The notes: generated by a model from the sequence alone, not told the origin. Counted from the stretch's first letter, positions 1 to 8,875 are shown. The stretch is 40,246 nt of DNA from Catenulispora pinisilvae (GCF_015356865.1 NZ_JAAFZA010000080.1:1-40246), one strand, 5' to 3'. Translations and numbers: made by a program.

Positions 1-112
1 GTGGTGGGGTTGGCGGCGGCGCTGCCCGGGTTCCGCCGTTATGACGCGCGTACTGATACCCACGCCGTCGCTGTCCGGGCGGAACGGCTAGCGGCACATG
101 CGAGCTCGTCCC

Positions 113-147
113 TATGATCGAAGGCCGCTACGGGTCCGATCGAGGGG
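113..147 (+). promoter_or_regulatory. Candidate promoter -10 box and ribosome binding site for the LamG protein gene
   Basis: TATGAT at 113-118 is a close match to the -10 consensus, and GAGGGG at 142-147 lies six bases before the ATG at 154. I see no convincing -35 hexamer. The Shine-Dalgarno match supports the chosen start. Confidence 0.4.
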
Positions 148-153
148 TTTGAC

Positions 154-1596
154 ATGGACAACGGGGACCGGAATGTGCCGTGGGGCGCGCCTGCCGATTC
201 GCAGGGGGCGTCAGGGCCGCCGCCGTCGGGACCGCCGCCGGGCTGGCAGTGGGGGCAGCCGCAGGGGGCGCAGAACGGCCAGGGGCCGGACCCGGACGGG
301 CCGGGCGGGCAAGGCGGTCAGCGAGGGGGCCACGGCGGACCGGGGGCGCCAGGCGGTCAGGACCCGAATCCGGGCCGGTCTCAGGGCGGGATGACGGCCT
401 TCCCGCTCGCCGCCACCGGCACGTACTCGGCCGTCCGCCCGCCGGAACCGCCGCCGCGCCAGAACGCACCGCAGCCTCCGCCGCCGATGACGTCGTTCCC
501 GCTCGCCGCGACCGGTGCCTACCGCGCGGTCGGGCAGCAGGGGAATCCGGATCTGTCGGCGAGCGGGTTCAGCGCCCCGCAGCAGGCCGGACCCGAGCAG
601 CACAACCAGTTCACGCCGCCGCCCGGGTTCGCCCCGCCGCCCGGGTTCGGCAATCCCCCCGGGCCGCCGCCGGGCGACCCGGGCAGCAAGCGTCGCAGGA
701 CCCTGCTGATCGGGGGATCGGTGGTGGCCGTGGCCGCGGTGGCCGGCGGGGCGATCTTCCTGACCACCGGGAACAGCGGCGGCAGCAAGCAGCCGGCGGA
801 CAACTCCACCACCGCCACGACCGGCAAGGGCTCGGCCACGGCCGCGGACGGCACGCCGAGCAACGTCAGCGCCTCGTCCGCGCCGACCTCCAGCGCCCCG
901 CCCACGACGTCCGGCGCCGCGCCGCCGGCCGCGCGCCCGGTCGCGGACGTGCTGCGCTGGCAGCTGAACGACAAGCCCGGCAGCAAGACGGCCGTGGACG
1001 GCTCCGGCAAGAACCGGCTCGGCACGCTGGACGGCACCGTGGGCTTCTCCACGGCGCACGGCGGCTCGGCGGAGTTCAGCGGCGCGGCGAACAAATCGGC
1101 GGCCGGGGTGATCAAGACCAAGGGCCCGGGGATCGACACCACGAAGAGCTTCACGGTCTCGATGTGGGTGGACCAGACCGGGCTCACCACGCCCACGAAG
1201 TTCGCCGCCGCCTTCAGCCAGGACGGGCCGCAGTGCTTCGCGTTCACGTTCAGCTACTCGCTGGAGACGAAGACCTGGTCGTTCGTGCGGTCGAACGCCG
1301 ACGGGGCGACTCCGAAGACCGTCAACGCCGGCGGGACCGCGCCCACGCCGATGAACGTCTGGGCCAAGCTGACCGGGGTCTACGACGCGCAGGCCGGGAC
1401 GATCGCCTTCTTCATCAACGGTCAGCCGCAGGGCGCGCCGGTGAAGACCAACTCTGCGCCGTATGCCGCGACCGGGCCGTTCGCGATCGGGCGGAGTTGG
1501 TACGGGAAGGGCGCGACGAACCCGTTCAAGGGCTACATCTCGGATGTGCAGGTGTTCGGGCGGGCTTTGTCGCCGGATGAGGTGCAGGCGCTGTAG
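154..1596 (+). CDS. Membrane-anchored LamG/concanavalin-like domain protein
   Basis: The protein has 480 residues in three parts. Residues 1-180 are a Pro/Gly/Gln-rich, probably disordered cytoplasmic tail. A basic KRRRT stop precedes one membrane segment at about 184-203. After a Ser/Thr/Ala-rich linker (about 205-260), residues about 262-480 form a jelly-roll domain of the LamG (concanavalin A-like lectin/glucanase) type, recognisable from FTVSMWVDQ, VWAKLTGVYD, IAFFINGQ and the closing ISDVQVFGRALSPDEV. There is no N-terminal signal peptide, so it should be a type II membrane protein with the LamG domain outside, possibly binding wall or extracellular glycans. The tail carries two copies of FPLAATG-x-Y-x-AV starting near residues 80 and 112, and a doubled PPPGF. 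No catalytic residues for a glycosidase can be assigned, so the ligand is unknown. The start is supported by GAGGGG at 142-147. Confidence 0.85.
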   Translation: MDNGDRNVPWGAPADSQGASGPPPSGPPPGWQWGQPQGAQNGQGPDPDGPGGQGGQRGGHGGPGAPGGQDPNPGRSQGGMTAFPLAATGTYSAVRPPEPPPRQNAPQPPPPMTSFPLAATGAYRAVGQQGNPDLSASGFSAPQQAGPEQHNQFTPPPGFAPPPGFGNPPGPPPGDPGSKRRRTLLIGGSVVAVAAVAGGAIFLTTGNSGGSKQPADNSTTATTGKGSATAADGTPSNVSASSAPTSSAPPTTSGAAPPAARPVADVLRWQLNDKPGSKTAVDGSGKNRLGTLDGTVGFSTAHGGSAEFSGAANKSAAGVIKTKGPGIDTTKSFTVSMWVDQTGLTTPTKFAAAFSQDGPQCFAFTFSYSLETKTWSFVRSNADGATPKTVNAGGTAPTPMNVWAKLTGVYDAQAGTIAFFINGQPQGAPVKTNSAPYAATGPFAIGRSWYGKGATNPFKGYISDVQVFGRALSPDEVQAL

Positions 1597-1604
1597 ACGC
1601 GCCG

Positions 1605-1643
1605 GTGCCGGCGGCTGTGGTCTCGGTCACCGCCCGCCGGCAC
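1605..1643. terminator. Hairpin between convergent genes, probable bidirectional terminator
   Basis: A perfect 10-bp stem (GTGCCGGCGG at 1605-1614 with its complement at 1634-1643) sits nine bases past the LamG stop. It faces the end of the minus-strand small protein gene (stop at 1687). There is no U-tract, which is common in high-GC actinobacteria. Confidence 0.5.
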
Positions 1644-1686
1644 TGTCGTCGCGCTGTCGTCGCACTACCGTCGTCCCGCCCGGGGC

Positions 1687-1899
1687 CTAGCCGTCGGCGT
1701 CCGCCGCCTCGTCGGCCTTGCGCCACGCCTCGTTGCGCTCCTGGACGCGTTGCAGCGCGTGCTCGGCCTCCTCCTGCGTCTCATACGGTCCCAGCCGGTC
1801 CTTGGCGGCACAGGCGCCCGCCGGCTCGACCACGCCGTGTTTCACGCAGTAGTACCAGCCGTCGTCGTCGGGCGGTTCGCCCTTCTTGGTCCAGCGCAT
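1687..1899 (-). CDS. Small conserved actinobacterial protein divergent from map
   Basis: A 70-residue soluble acidic protein starting [18 protein letters not shown]. It contains two cysteines (C18 and C30), a conserved-looking WYYC-x-KHG segment and a C-terminal helix (about 40-65) rich in Glu/Ala. The ATG at 1897-1899 is chosen over longer reading because it has GGGAG upstream and because similar proteins starting MRW, next to map, are familiar from Streptomyces-type genomes (from memory, not searched). The GPYxTxEEA pattern in the second half recalls SPOR-like or DUF-type small proteins, but I cannot name a function. It shares the short intergenic region at 1900-1942 with map. Confidence 0.7.
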   Translation of the reverse strand: MRWTKKGEPPDDDGWYYCVKHGVVEPAGACAAKDRLGPYETQEEAEHALQRVQERNEAWRKADEAADADG

Positions 1900-1928
1900 C
1901 GCAAGTCTCCCTGCCTCCACCGGGTGCC

Positions 1929-1942
1929 TAGACTGTCTGACT
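1929..1942 (+). promoter_or_regulatory. Leaderless-type -10 box for map
   Basis: TAGACT at 1929-1934 is followed by eight bases and the map ATG at 1943, the geometry of a leaderless actinobacterial promoter. The odd palindrome AGACTGTCT (1930-1938) overlaps it and lies in the divergent region shared with the small protein gene, so it could also be an operator. Confidence 0.4.
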
Positions 1943-2800
1943 ATGGCGACACTCGTACCCGGCACCGTCTCTCCCACTCTGCCCGTCCCGGCGGCGATCA
2001 AGCGACCGGAGTACGTGGGACGCAAGGGACCCAAGGCGTACACCGGCGGCGAAGTGCAGGACGCCCAGACCCTCGCGAAGATGCGGATCGCCTCCCGGAT
2101 CGCCGCCGACGCGCTGGTGGAGACCGGCAAGGCGGCCAAGCCCGGGGTCACCACCGACGAGCTGGACCGGATCGGCCACGAGTACCTGCTGGATCACGGC
2201 GCCTACCCCTCCACGCTGGGCTACAAGGGCTACCCGAAGTCGCTGTGCACCTCGGTGAACGAGGTGATCTGCCACGGCATCCCGGACAGCACCGTGCTGG
2301 AAGACGGCGACATCGTGAACGTGGACATCACCGCCTACATCGGCGGCGTGCACGGCGACACCAACGCCACCTTCGAGGTCGGCACCGTGGACGAGGAGTC
2401 GCACCTGCTGGTCGAGCGCACCCGCGAGGCGCTGGAGCGGGCGATCAAGGCCGTGCGCCCGGGCCGCCAGATCAACGTCATCGGCCGGGTGATCGAGAGC
2501 TACGCCAAGCGCTTCGGCTACGGTGTGGTCCGCGACTTCACCGGGCACGGCATCTCCACCGCGTTCCACACCGGCCTGATCATCCCGCACTACGACGACC
2601 CGTACTCCACGCTGGTGATGCAGCCCGGCATGACGTTCACCATCGAGCCGATGCTGACCCTGGGCACCGCCGACTACGAGATGTGGGCGGACAAGTGGAC
2701 CGCGGTGACGCGGGACCGGAAGCGGACCGCGCAGTTCGAGCACACGATGGTCGTGACGAACGACGGGGTCGAGGTGCTGACGCTGCCCAGCGGGGCGTGA
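1943..2800 (+). CDS. map: Methionine aminopeptidase, type I with N-terminal extension
   Basis: This cytoplasmic metalloprotease removes the initiator Met from nascent proteins. The 285-residue protein has the pita-bread fold signature and all five metal ligands in order: D128 (VDITAY), D139 (HGDTNAT), H202 (TGHGIS), E235 (TIEPM) and E266 (QFEHT). The substrate-side [13 protein letters not shown] segment is also present. The first ~40 residues contain a [11 protein letters not shown] linker like the SH3-binding N-terminal extension of type Ic actinobacterial MetAP (for example mycobacterial MapB). The ATG at 1943 is chosen because the extension is then the usual length and a TANNNT box lies eight bases upstream. 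The stop codon forms part of the first unit of a 31-bp tandem repeat. Confidence 0.95.
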   Translation: MATLVPGTVSPTLPVPAAIKRPEYVGRKGPKAYTGGEVQDAQTLAKMRIASRIAADALVETGKAAKPGVTTDELDRIGHEYLLDHGAYPSTLGYKGYPKSLCTSVNEVICHGIPDSTVLEDGDIVNVDITAYIGGVHGDTNATFEVGTVDEESHLLVERTREALERAIKAVRPGRQINVIGRVIESYAKRFGYGVVRDFTGHGISTAFHTGLIIPHYDDPYSTLVMQPGMTFTIEPMLTLGTADYEMWADKWTAVTRDRKRTAQFEHTMVVTNDGVEVLTLPSGA

Positions 2801-2944
2801 TCGGCACCGGTCGGCGCCCGGCGAGAAGTGATCGGCACCGGTCGACGCACGGCGAGAAGTGCTTGGCGCCGGTTGCCGCCTGGCGGGACGTGATCGGCGC
2901 CAGCTGCCGCCTAGCCCGGCGTGATCCGCGCCGGTCGTCCCGCC
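2797..2944 (+). repeat. 31-bp tandem repeat, about 4.8 copies, starting at the map stop codon
   Basis: Units start at 2797, 2828, 2859, 2890 and 2921 (the last is partial, 24 bp). The core is GTGATCGGCACCGGTCG followed by a variable CGCCCGGCGAGAA-like end. Copies 1 and 2 differ at very few positions, and copies 3-5 are more diverged. The map TGA (2798-2800) is the first TGA, and it recurs at 2829, 2891 and 2922. The array fills almost the whole gap between map and the convergent phosphatase (stop at 2946). Confidence 0.9.
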
Positions 2945-2945
2945 G

Positions 2946-3710
2946 TCACGAAGCCGGCTCTATCAGGCTCCTGCGAAGCTCGGCGATCTGCTCCGCGGTC
3001 AGGCCGTGCGCCAGCAGGTACTCCTCCACCGAGCCGTGTGCGGCCCGCATCCGGTCCAGCGTCGCCAGGATCAGTTCCGGCGGGCAGGTCAGCGCCAGGC
3101 CGTTGAGCCGCTGCCCCAGGCCCGTGGAGGCCTGCAACTGCTCGACCGCCTGCGTGAACTCCGCGGCGAGGTAGGCGCTGGTGAGGTGGTAGTCCTGGGC
3201 TATCACCTCGTCGGCGACGCCGAGCAGCGACAGCACGATCGCGACCACCACGCCGGTGCGGTCCTTGCCGGCCGAGCAGTGCACCAGGACCGGCTGCGCG
3301 GCCGGGGTGGCGACGTGGCCGACAGCCGTGGCCAGAGCGGCGCCGCACTGGTCGACCATGTGGTCGTAGACCGACTTCAGGTCGTCCGGGGCCCGGCCGA
3401 AGGAGTCGCCGGTGAAGCGGAAGACCGGCAGCCGCAGCACGTCGATGCCGGTGCCGTCCAGGGCGTCCGGGGACAGCCGGACCTCGAAGTCCTCACGCAG
3501 GTCGACCACGGTGCGGACCGGCAGGCCCGCGAGGGTGGCGCGGGCCTGGTCGTCGAGGCGGTGCAGGGCGTCGCCGCGCAGCAGCCGGCCGGCCCGCACG
3601 GTGCCGCCGGCCGCCGGGTAACCGCCGACGTCGCGGACGTTGAACGTGCCGGCCAGCGCGATCCGGCGGTCGGCGGCGGTCGGCGGGGTCCGGTCGGCAG
3701 GTGTGGTCAC
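2946..3710 (-). CDS. Tyrosine/dual-specificity phosphatase of the MptpB-like family (Y_phosphatase3)
   Basis: About 254 residues, cytoplasmic, without a signal peptide. The signature loop HCSAGKDRTG carries the catalytic Cys and the Lys-Asp-Arg typical of the mycobacterial PtpB/PF13350 family. The N-terminal FNVRDVGGYP and the RTVVDLRE segment are further family hallmarks. Such enzymes hydrolyse phosphotyrosine and in some cases phosphoserine or phosphoinositides; the substrate here is unknown. The start is taken as the GTG at 3708-3710, because TAGCGT lies exactly six bases upstream. A GTG two codons earlier (3714-3716) would overlap nothing else but abuts that box. A paralogue lies at 4558-5262 beyond a PrimPol-like gene. 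Its 3' end faces the 31-bp repeat. Confidence 0.88.
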   Translation of the reverse strand: MTTPADRTPPTAADRRIALAGTFNVRDVGGYPAAGGTVRAGRLLRGDALHRLDDQARATLAGLPVRTVVDLREDFEVRLSPDALDGTGIDVLRLPVFRFTGDSFGRAPDDLKSVYDHMVDQCGAALATAVGHVATPAAQPVLVHCSAGKDRTGVVVAIVLSLLGVADEVIAQDYHLTSAYLAAEFTQAVEQLQASTGLGQRLNGLALTCPPELILATLDRMRAAHGSVEEYLLAHGLTAEQIAELRRSLIEPAS

Positions 3711-3722
3711 GCGCACACGCTA
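3711..3722 (-). promoter_or_regulatory. Leaderless-type -10 box for the minus-strand phosphatase
   Basis: On the minus strand TAGCGT (plus 3717-3722) precedes the GTG at 3708-3710 by six bases. This is the same geometry as at several other genes here. No -35 hexamer is evident. Confidence 0.35.
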
Positions 3723-3828
3723 CCCGCGCCACGCTTCGCCCCACTGGCACCCCCTGACGAAGTCCGGGTTACCACGAGGTATCCTGACCCTTACCGCGTT
3801 AGGCCTTCGACCACGTCAGGGGGCTTGG

Positions 3829-4527
3829 GTGCCGAGGAGCTGGCGACCTGCCAAGAACCGGAAGCGCGAACACGCCGCTTCCACCGATGGGCTGCGCGCT
3901 GAAGGGCTCCTCGATCCGCTCGACAAACTCCTCGCCGCCGGGTTCGCGGTGGTCCCGGCGGCCGCCCCGCGCGAGGGTTCGTGCAGCTGCGACCGCCTGG
4001 GCTGTCCCACGCCCGCCGCGCATCCGCTGTCCCGGGCCTGGCAGGTCGAGGCCAGTGCCGACCCGGAGACCGTGGCCCGCTGGCGCTCCCGGCACCCCGG
4101 GGCGAACTGGGTCACGCCGACCGGTAAGACCCACTCCGTCCTGGACGTCCCGGATCAGCCCGGCGCCGACGCCCTGCGCCGGATCCTGGTGGCCGGCACC
4201 GCCCCCGGCCCGGTCGCCGAGGTCGACGGCCGCTACCTGTTCTTCATCGCGCCGCGTACGAACCCTGACACCGACGACGTCGACGAGGACGAGTGGTGGT
4301 CCAGCTCCCTGGACTGCCGCCCCGAAACCCTGCAAGAACACCCCGGCCTGCGCTGGCACGACCGCGGCAGCTACGTGTTCGTGCCGCCGTCGGTGAGCAT
4401 GTCCGGCCGGACGGCCCGGTGGGTCTACTGGCCCGCGGACGGCACACCGCTGCCGGACGCGGTGGTGGTTTTGGAGGTGCTGGCCGATGTCCTCACGGAG
4501 TTTTCGCCCGGCTTGAGGCCGATTTGA
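3829..4527 (+). CDS. PrimPol-like protein (bifunctional DNA primase/polymerase N-terminal domain only)
   Basis: 232 residues, starting at a GTG with AGGGGG at 3818-3823 five bases upstream. The segment order matches the prim-pol N-terminal domain (PF09250 type): AxGFAVVPAAP-like start, CSCDRLGCPTPAAHP, WRSRHPGANWVTPTG, SVLDVP, then GSYVFVPPS and WVYWPADGTPLPDA. There is no helicase or C-terminal primase domain, so it is a stand-alone module. In the archaeal plasmid enzyme the catalytic site uses an Asp-x-Glu/Asp pair; here the corresponding segment reads LDVPDQ, with Pro at the second position. It may therefore not be a polymerase. It lies on the plus strand 30 bases before the second phosphatase and may share function with it. 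Domain assignment is fairly secure; activity is uncertain. Confidence 0.75.
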   Translation: MPRSWRPAKNRKREHAASTDGLRAEGLLDPLDKLLAAGFAVVPAAAPREGSCSCDRLGCPTPAAHPLSRAWQVEASADPETVARWRSRHPGANWVTPTGKTHSVLDVPDQPGADALRRILVAGTAPGPVAEVDGRYLFFIAPRTNPDTDDVDEDEWWSSSLDCRPETLQEHPGLRWHDRGSYVFVPPSVSMSGRTARWVYWPADGTPLPDAVVVLEVLADVLTEFSPGLRPI

Positions 4528-4544
4528 GGAACATCGGGCTGCCC

Positions 4545-4557
4545 TAGGCTGCACCGC
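4545..4557 (+). promoter_or_regulatory. Leaderless-type promoter for the plus-strand phosphatase
   Basis: TAGGCT at 4545-4550 is followed by seven bases and the ATG at 4558. TTGAGG at 4524-4529 is a possible -35, 15 bases away. Confidence 0.45.
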
Positions 4558-5262
4558 ATGATCTCGAACAGGAACCTCGCCTGGGAGGGCTGCGTCAACG
4601 CCAGGGACCTCGGCGGGCTCGGCCGGATCAAGCCGGGCGCGGTGGTCCGGATGGCAGCCCCGACCCGCCTGACCGCGGCCGGCTGGGCTTCGGCCTGGGA
4701 CTACGGCGTCCGCACTGTCCTCGACCTCCGCGCCGAGGACGAGGACGAACCGGACCAGGCGCCGCGACCGGCCGGTATCGCGACGGTCCGCGTGCCGCTG
4801 GACCCTGAGCCCGGCACGGCGTTCCACGACCGCTGGGCGCCGATCGACAACCTGGCGACCCCGCTGTATCTGCCGGCGCTGCTGGCCGAGTACCCGGACC
4901 GGGTGATCGCCGCCGTCCAGGCCATAGCGACCGCGGCACCCGGTTGCGTGGTCTTCCACTGCGCCGGCGGCAAGGACCGCTCCGGACTGATCGCCCTGGT
5001 GCTTCTCGCCGCGGCCGGGGCGCACCCCGACGAGATCATCGCCGACTACCTGCTCACCTTCGACCGGTTTCGGGAGCGATACGCCGAGCTGGGCATCCGC
5101 AACCAGCTGATCACGGTCAGCGAACACCTCGAAAAACACGGCACCACCATCGAGGCGTCCCTGAGCTCGACGATAGGCGGGCTGAAGATGCCCGACTACC
5201 TCCTGGCCAACGGGCTTTCCGAAGCGGAGCTCGCAGCCCTGGACGCCAGACTCACCGAGTGA
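4558..5262 (+). CDS. Second tyrosine/dual-specificity phosphatase of the MptpB-like family
   Basis: 234 residues, cytoplasmic. It shares with the 2946-3710 protein the NARDLGG N-terminal motif, RTVLDLRAED and the P-loop HCAGGKDRSG, and it ends in the family's LLANGLSEAELAAL helix. The two are clearly paralogous but diverged. Catalytic Cys, Lys, Asp and Arg are all present, so it should be active. It follows the PrimPol-like gene by 30 bases but carries its own TANNNT box seven bases before the ATG, so it may be independently transcribed as a leaderless mRNA. Substrate unknown. Confidence 0.88.
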   Translation: MISNRNLAWEGCVNARDLGGLGRIKPGAVVRMAAPTRLTAAGWASAWDYGVRTVLDLRAEDEDEPDQAPRPAGIATVRVPLDPEPGTAFHDRWAPIDNLATPLYLPALLAEYPDRVIAAVQAIATAAPGCVVFHCAGGKDRSGLIALVLLAAAGAHPDEIIADYLLTFDRFRERYAELGIRNQLITVSEHLEKHGTTIEASLSSTIGGLKMPDYLLANGLSEAELAALDARLTE

Positions 5263-5264
5263 CG

Positions 5265-5306
5265 GAACTCACACCGCTGATCCGGAGCGCCAGGCGGTGA
5301 GAGTTC
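5265..5306. terminator. Hairpin terminator between convergent phosphatase and fahA genes
   Basis: A 13-bp stem with one mismatch (5265-5277 with 5294-5306) and a 16-base loop starts two bases after the phosphatase stop. It separates the convergent plus- and minus-strand genes. Confidence 0.6.
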
Positions 5307-5322
5307 GCGCGAGTCTTAGAGC

Positions 5323-5352
5323 GCTGATTCGGGCTGATTCGAGCTGATTCGC
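5323..5352 (+). repeat. 10-bp tandem repeat, three copies
   Basis: GCTGATTCGR units start at 5323, 5333 and 5343. Each contains TGA, at 5325, 5335 and 5345, one in each reading frame. The array lies between the hairpin and the 3' end of fahA. Confidence 0.8.
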
Positions 5353-5359
5353 CGAGCCG

Positions 5360-6601
<1,242 letters not shown>

Positions 6602-6626
6602 TGCGGTTCTCCCGTGGTTGAAGCTC

Positions 6627-6660
6627 GGCCAGTCGGTCAGTCGGGCCAGTCGGTCAGTCG
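6627..6660 (-). repeat. 17-bp tandem duplication directly after a stop codon
   Basis: Two identical 17-bp units (6627-6643 and 6644-6660) abut the TGA stop of the minus-strand gene at 6661-6663. Read on the minus strand the units again contain TGA (plus 6637-6639 and 6654-6656). They fill most of the short gap before fahA. Confidence 0.85.
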
Positions 6661-7509
6661 TCAGTGGGACAGCGGATCCGGCAGCAGCCCGAGGCCCGAC
6701 AGATCGTCGATCGGCTCTTGGAAGCTACAGGAGCCGTACCCGTGGAACAGGTCACGGGTCCGGGCCGTGTCCTCGACTGTCAGAGCCTTGACACGCTCGG
6801 CCAGATCCGCCCCGTCGGTGCGGGCCAGGACCACGGCGACGTCCTCGATCTCCGCGCCGTCGCCGGCGCGCTCGGCGGCCAGCAGGACGTTGAGGAAACC
6901 GTGGTGCATAAAGCCGGTCGAGGCGTCCATGTGGCGGACCGCGTTGTGCAACCCGGCGGTGCACTTGAGGCCGATCTCCAGGTCCGCGCAGCCGACCAGG
7001 AACTCGGCCACGGCCAGCGGGGTCGGGAACGCCTCGGCGGTCAGCCCGCCGGTGCGCAGCTTGGCGTAGAGCAGCTCACGGCCGGCCAGGGTGGGGAGCA
7101 GGGAGCGCATGTCGACCGGGGCGATCTCGATGTACGCCTCGACGCCGTACGGCAGCCGCCCTTCCAGCTCCGCCAACCGGTCGCCCGGGTGGCGGATCTC
7201 CACGGCCTCCAGGATCAGCCGGTCGTCGTCCTCCAACTCGGCGAACGCGGCCAGCAGAGCGTCCACGCCGGTGTCGCCGATCAGGCCGAGCCGCAGCCCC
7301 TCGTCCGGGTCCAGCAGCGGTTTCAGCTCGGCCAGCTTGGAGACCGGGCACAGGAAGCGGCCGAGCAGACCGCTGTACCCGCCGGCGTCGTGGGCCAGGT
7401 GCGCGGGCACCGCCTCGGCCATGGGGGCGTCGCCGGGCGGGAACAACGCCGCGTCGTCGATCAGCTCTGCGAACAGGACGCCGAGGGCGCCGGGGTCGGC
7501 GGTTGACAT
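6661..7509 (-). CDS. Uncharacterised protein of the tyrosine catabolism locus
   Basis: 282 residues, soluble, with no signal peptide or membrane segment. I do not recognise a named family. The alternating strand/helix pattern and the motifs YIEIAP, LYAKLRTGGLT, EIGLKCTAGLHNAVRH and FMHHGFLNVLLAA suggest a TIM-barrel-like enzyme with conserved polar residues (Lys, Cys, His, Asn) near the C-terminal end of strands. It lies between fahA and hmgA, probably in an operon with fahA, so a role in homogentisate degradation is likely from context. The step missing from the window, and normally glutathione-dependent elsewhere, is maleylacetoacetate isomerisation; that this protein does it is speculation. 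The start is the ATG at 7507-7509, because TACCGT sits exactly seven bases upstream; a GTG three codons earlier is the alternative. Confidence 0.85.
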   Translation of the reverse strand: MSTADPGALGVLFAELIDDAALFPPGDAPMAEAVPAHLAHDAGGYSGLLGRFLCPVSKLAELKPLLDPDEGLRLGLIGDTGVDALLAAFAELEDDDRLILEAVEIRHPGDRLAELEGRLPYGVEAYIEIAPVDMRSLLPTLAGRELLYAKLRTGGLTAEAFPTPLAVAEFLVGCADLEIGLKCTAGLHNAVRHMDASTGFMHHGFLNVLLAAERAGDGAEIEDVAVVLARTDGADLAERVKALTVEDTARTRDLFHGYGSCSFQEPIDDLSGLGLLPDPLSH

Positions 7510-7556
7510 GACCGCCACGGTAGCCCATGGTCGAAGTAAGCGGACAGTGACGTCCG
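7510..7556. promoter_or_regulatory. Divergent regulatory region between hmgA and the fahA operon
   Basis: On the minus strand TACCGT (plus 7517-7522) lies seven bases before the ATG at 7509, a leaderless-type box. Between the divergent genes a perfect inverted repeat, CGGAC-N6-GTCCG at 7541-7556, is placed where a repressor or activator could control both directions. The regulator is not identifiable from the window. Confidence 0.4.
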
Positions 7557-7587
7557 ATTATCGAACACTCTTGAGGGGACCGCGGCG

Positions 7588-8793
7588 ATGGCCTACTACC
7601 GCTCCGTGGGCGAGATCCCGCCCAAGCGGCACACCCAGTTCCGGCGCCCGGACGGCGAGCTGTACTCCGAGGAGCTGATGGGCGTCGAGGGCTTCTCCTC
7701 AGACTCCGCCCTGCTGTACCACCATGGGCTGCCCACGGCGATCGTGGACTCCGCGGAGTGGGAGCCGCCGGGGCCGCTCGCCGGGGCGGTCGCCAACCGG
7801 CCGCTGAAGCCGCGGCACTTCCTGACGCACAAGCTGGACACCTCGGGGCTGGACGCCGTCACCGGCCGGCATCTGTTGCTGGGCAACGGAGACGTGCGTC
7901 TTTCCTACGTCGCGGCGACGGAGGCCTCTCCCCTATACCGGAACGCCATAGGCGACGAGTGCGTGTATGTGGAGTCCGGGTCCGGCGTCGTGGAGACGTC
8001 GTTCGGCGCGATCGAGGTCGGTCAGGGCGACTACGTGATCCTGCCGACGTCGACGATCCACCGGTGGGTGCCGACAGCCGGAGCCGGTGCCGGGTCCGAC
8101 GTCGCCGAACCGTTGCGGCTGTTCGTGATCGAGGCGACCGGGCACATCGGCCCGCCCAAGCGCTACCTGTCGGCCAAGGGCCAGTTCCTGGAGTCCTCGC
8201 CGTACTGTGAGCGGGATCTGCGCGGGCCGAGCGAGCCGCTGCTGGCCGAGGGCTCGGACGTGGAGGTCCTGGTCCGGCACCGGGCCGGCGGGACCAAGCT
8301 GACCTACGCGCACCACCCCTTCGACGTGGTCGGCTGGGACGGCTGCCTGTACCCGTACGCCTTCAACATCGCCGACTTCGAACCGATCACCGGCCGCGTG
8401 CACCAGCCGCCGCCGGTGCACCAGACCTTCGAGGGCCCGAACTTCGTGATCTGCTCGTTCGTGCCGCGCAAGGTGGACTACAACCCGCTGTCGATCCCGG
8501 TGCCGTACAACCACCACAACGTCGACTCCGACGAGGTGCTGTTCTACACCGGCGGCAACTACGAGGCCCGGCGCGGGTCCGGCATCGGCCAGGGCTCGAT
8601 CTCGCTGCACCCCTCGGGCCTGACCCACGGCCCGCAGCCGGGCGCCGCGGAGCGCTCGATCGGCGCGGAGTTCTTCGACGAGCTGGCGGTCATGGTGGAC
8701 ACGTTCCGGCCGCTGGAGATCGGCGAGGGCGGCGTGGCGTCCGAGGACCCGGGGTACGCGTGGACGTGGTCCGGGCGGCACAACGGGGCCTGA
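7588..8793 (+). CDS. hmgA: Homogentisate 1,2-dioxygenase
   Basis: A non-haem Fe(II) enzyme that opens the homogentisate ring to maleylacetoacetate in tyrosine/phenylalanine catabolism. It is a 401-residue cupin-fold protein of the compact bacterial type. Iron ligands by spacing from the characterised enzyme are H310, E316 (NVDSDEVLFYTGG) and H347 (GLTHGPQPG), with H341 nearby. The N-terminal MAYYRSVGEIPPKRHTQFR and the VGWDGCLYPYAFN segment are family features. The ATG at 7588 has GAGGGG about nine bases upstream. It is transcribed away from the fahA pair across a short control region. Its stop codon TGA is the first TGA of a 10-bp tandem repeat. Confidence 0.95.
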   Translation: MAYYRSVGEIPPKRHTQFRRPDGELYSEELMGVEGFSSDSALLYHHGLPTAIVDSAEWEPPGPLAGAVANRPLKPRHFLTHKLDTSGLDAVTGRHLLLGNGDVRLSYVAATEASPLYRNAIGDECVYVESGSGVVETSFGAIEVGQGDYVILPTSTIHRWVPTAGAGAGSDVAEPLRLFVIEATGHIGPPKRYLSAKGQFLESSPYCERDLRGPSEPLLAEGSDVEVLVRHRAGGTKLTYAHHPFDVVGWDGCLYPYAFNIADFEPITGRVHQPPPVHQTFEGPNFVICSFVPRKVDYNPLSIPVPYNHHNVDSDEVLFYTGGNYEARRGSGIGQGSISLHPSGLTHGPQPGAAERSIGAEFFDELAVMVDTFRPLEIGEGGVASEDPGYAWTWSGRHNGA

Positions 8794-8829
8794 CGCCAGC
8801 TGACACCGGCTGACAGCAGCTGACACCAG
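8790..8829 (+). repeat. 10-bp tandem repeat, four copies, beginning in the hmgA stop codon
   Basis: Units of CTGACRSCRG start at 8790, 8800, 8810 and 8820. The hmgA TGA (8791-8793) is repeated at 8801, 8811 and 8821, so all three frames are closed within 33 bases. Confidence 0.9.
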
Positions 8830-8837
8830 CCAGAAGT

Positions 8838-8871
8838 AACCCGGGTCGGCGGACTTGCCGCGGCCCGGGTT
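8838..8871 (+). terminator. Hairpin downstream of hmgA
   Basis: AACCCGGG (8838-8845) pairs with CCCGGGTT (8864-8871), with a further CGGC/GCCG pairing inside. It ends the hmgA transcript just before the next gene's promoter. Confidence 0.5.
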
Positions 8872-8875
8872 CGGG

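Noticed and set aside
1..117. Open frame from the window edge ending in TGA at 115-117, possibly the tail of an upstream gene
   Set aside because: Only 38 codons are visible, the third-position GC bias fades along it, other frames are equally open at first, and no family can be recognised.
2797..2944. CRISPR array
   Set aside because: The 31-bp units are directly adjacent with no unique spacers, there are no cas genes, and the array starts in a stop codon.
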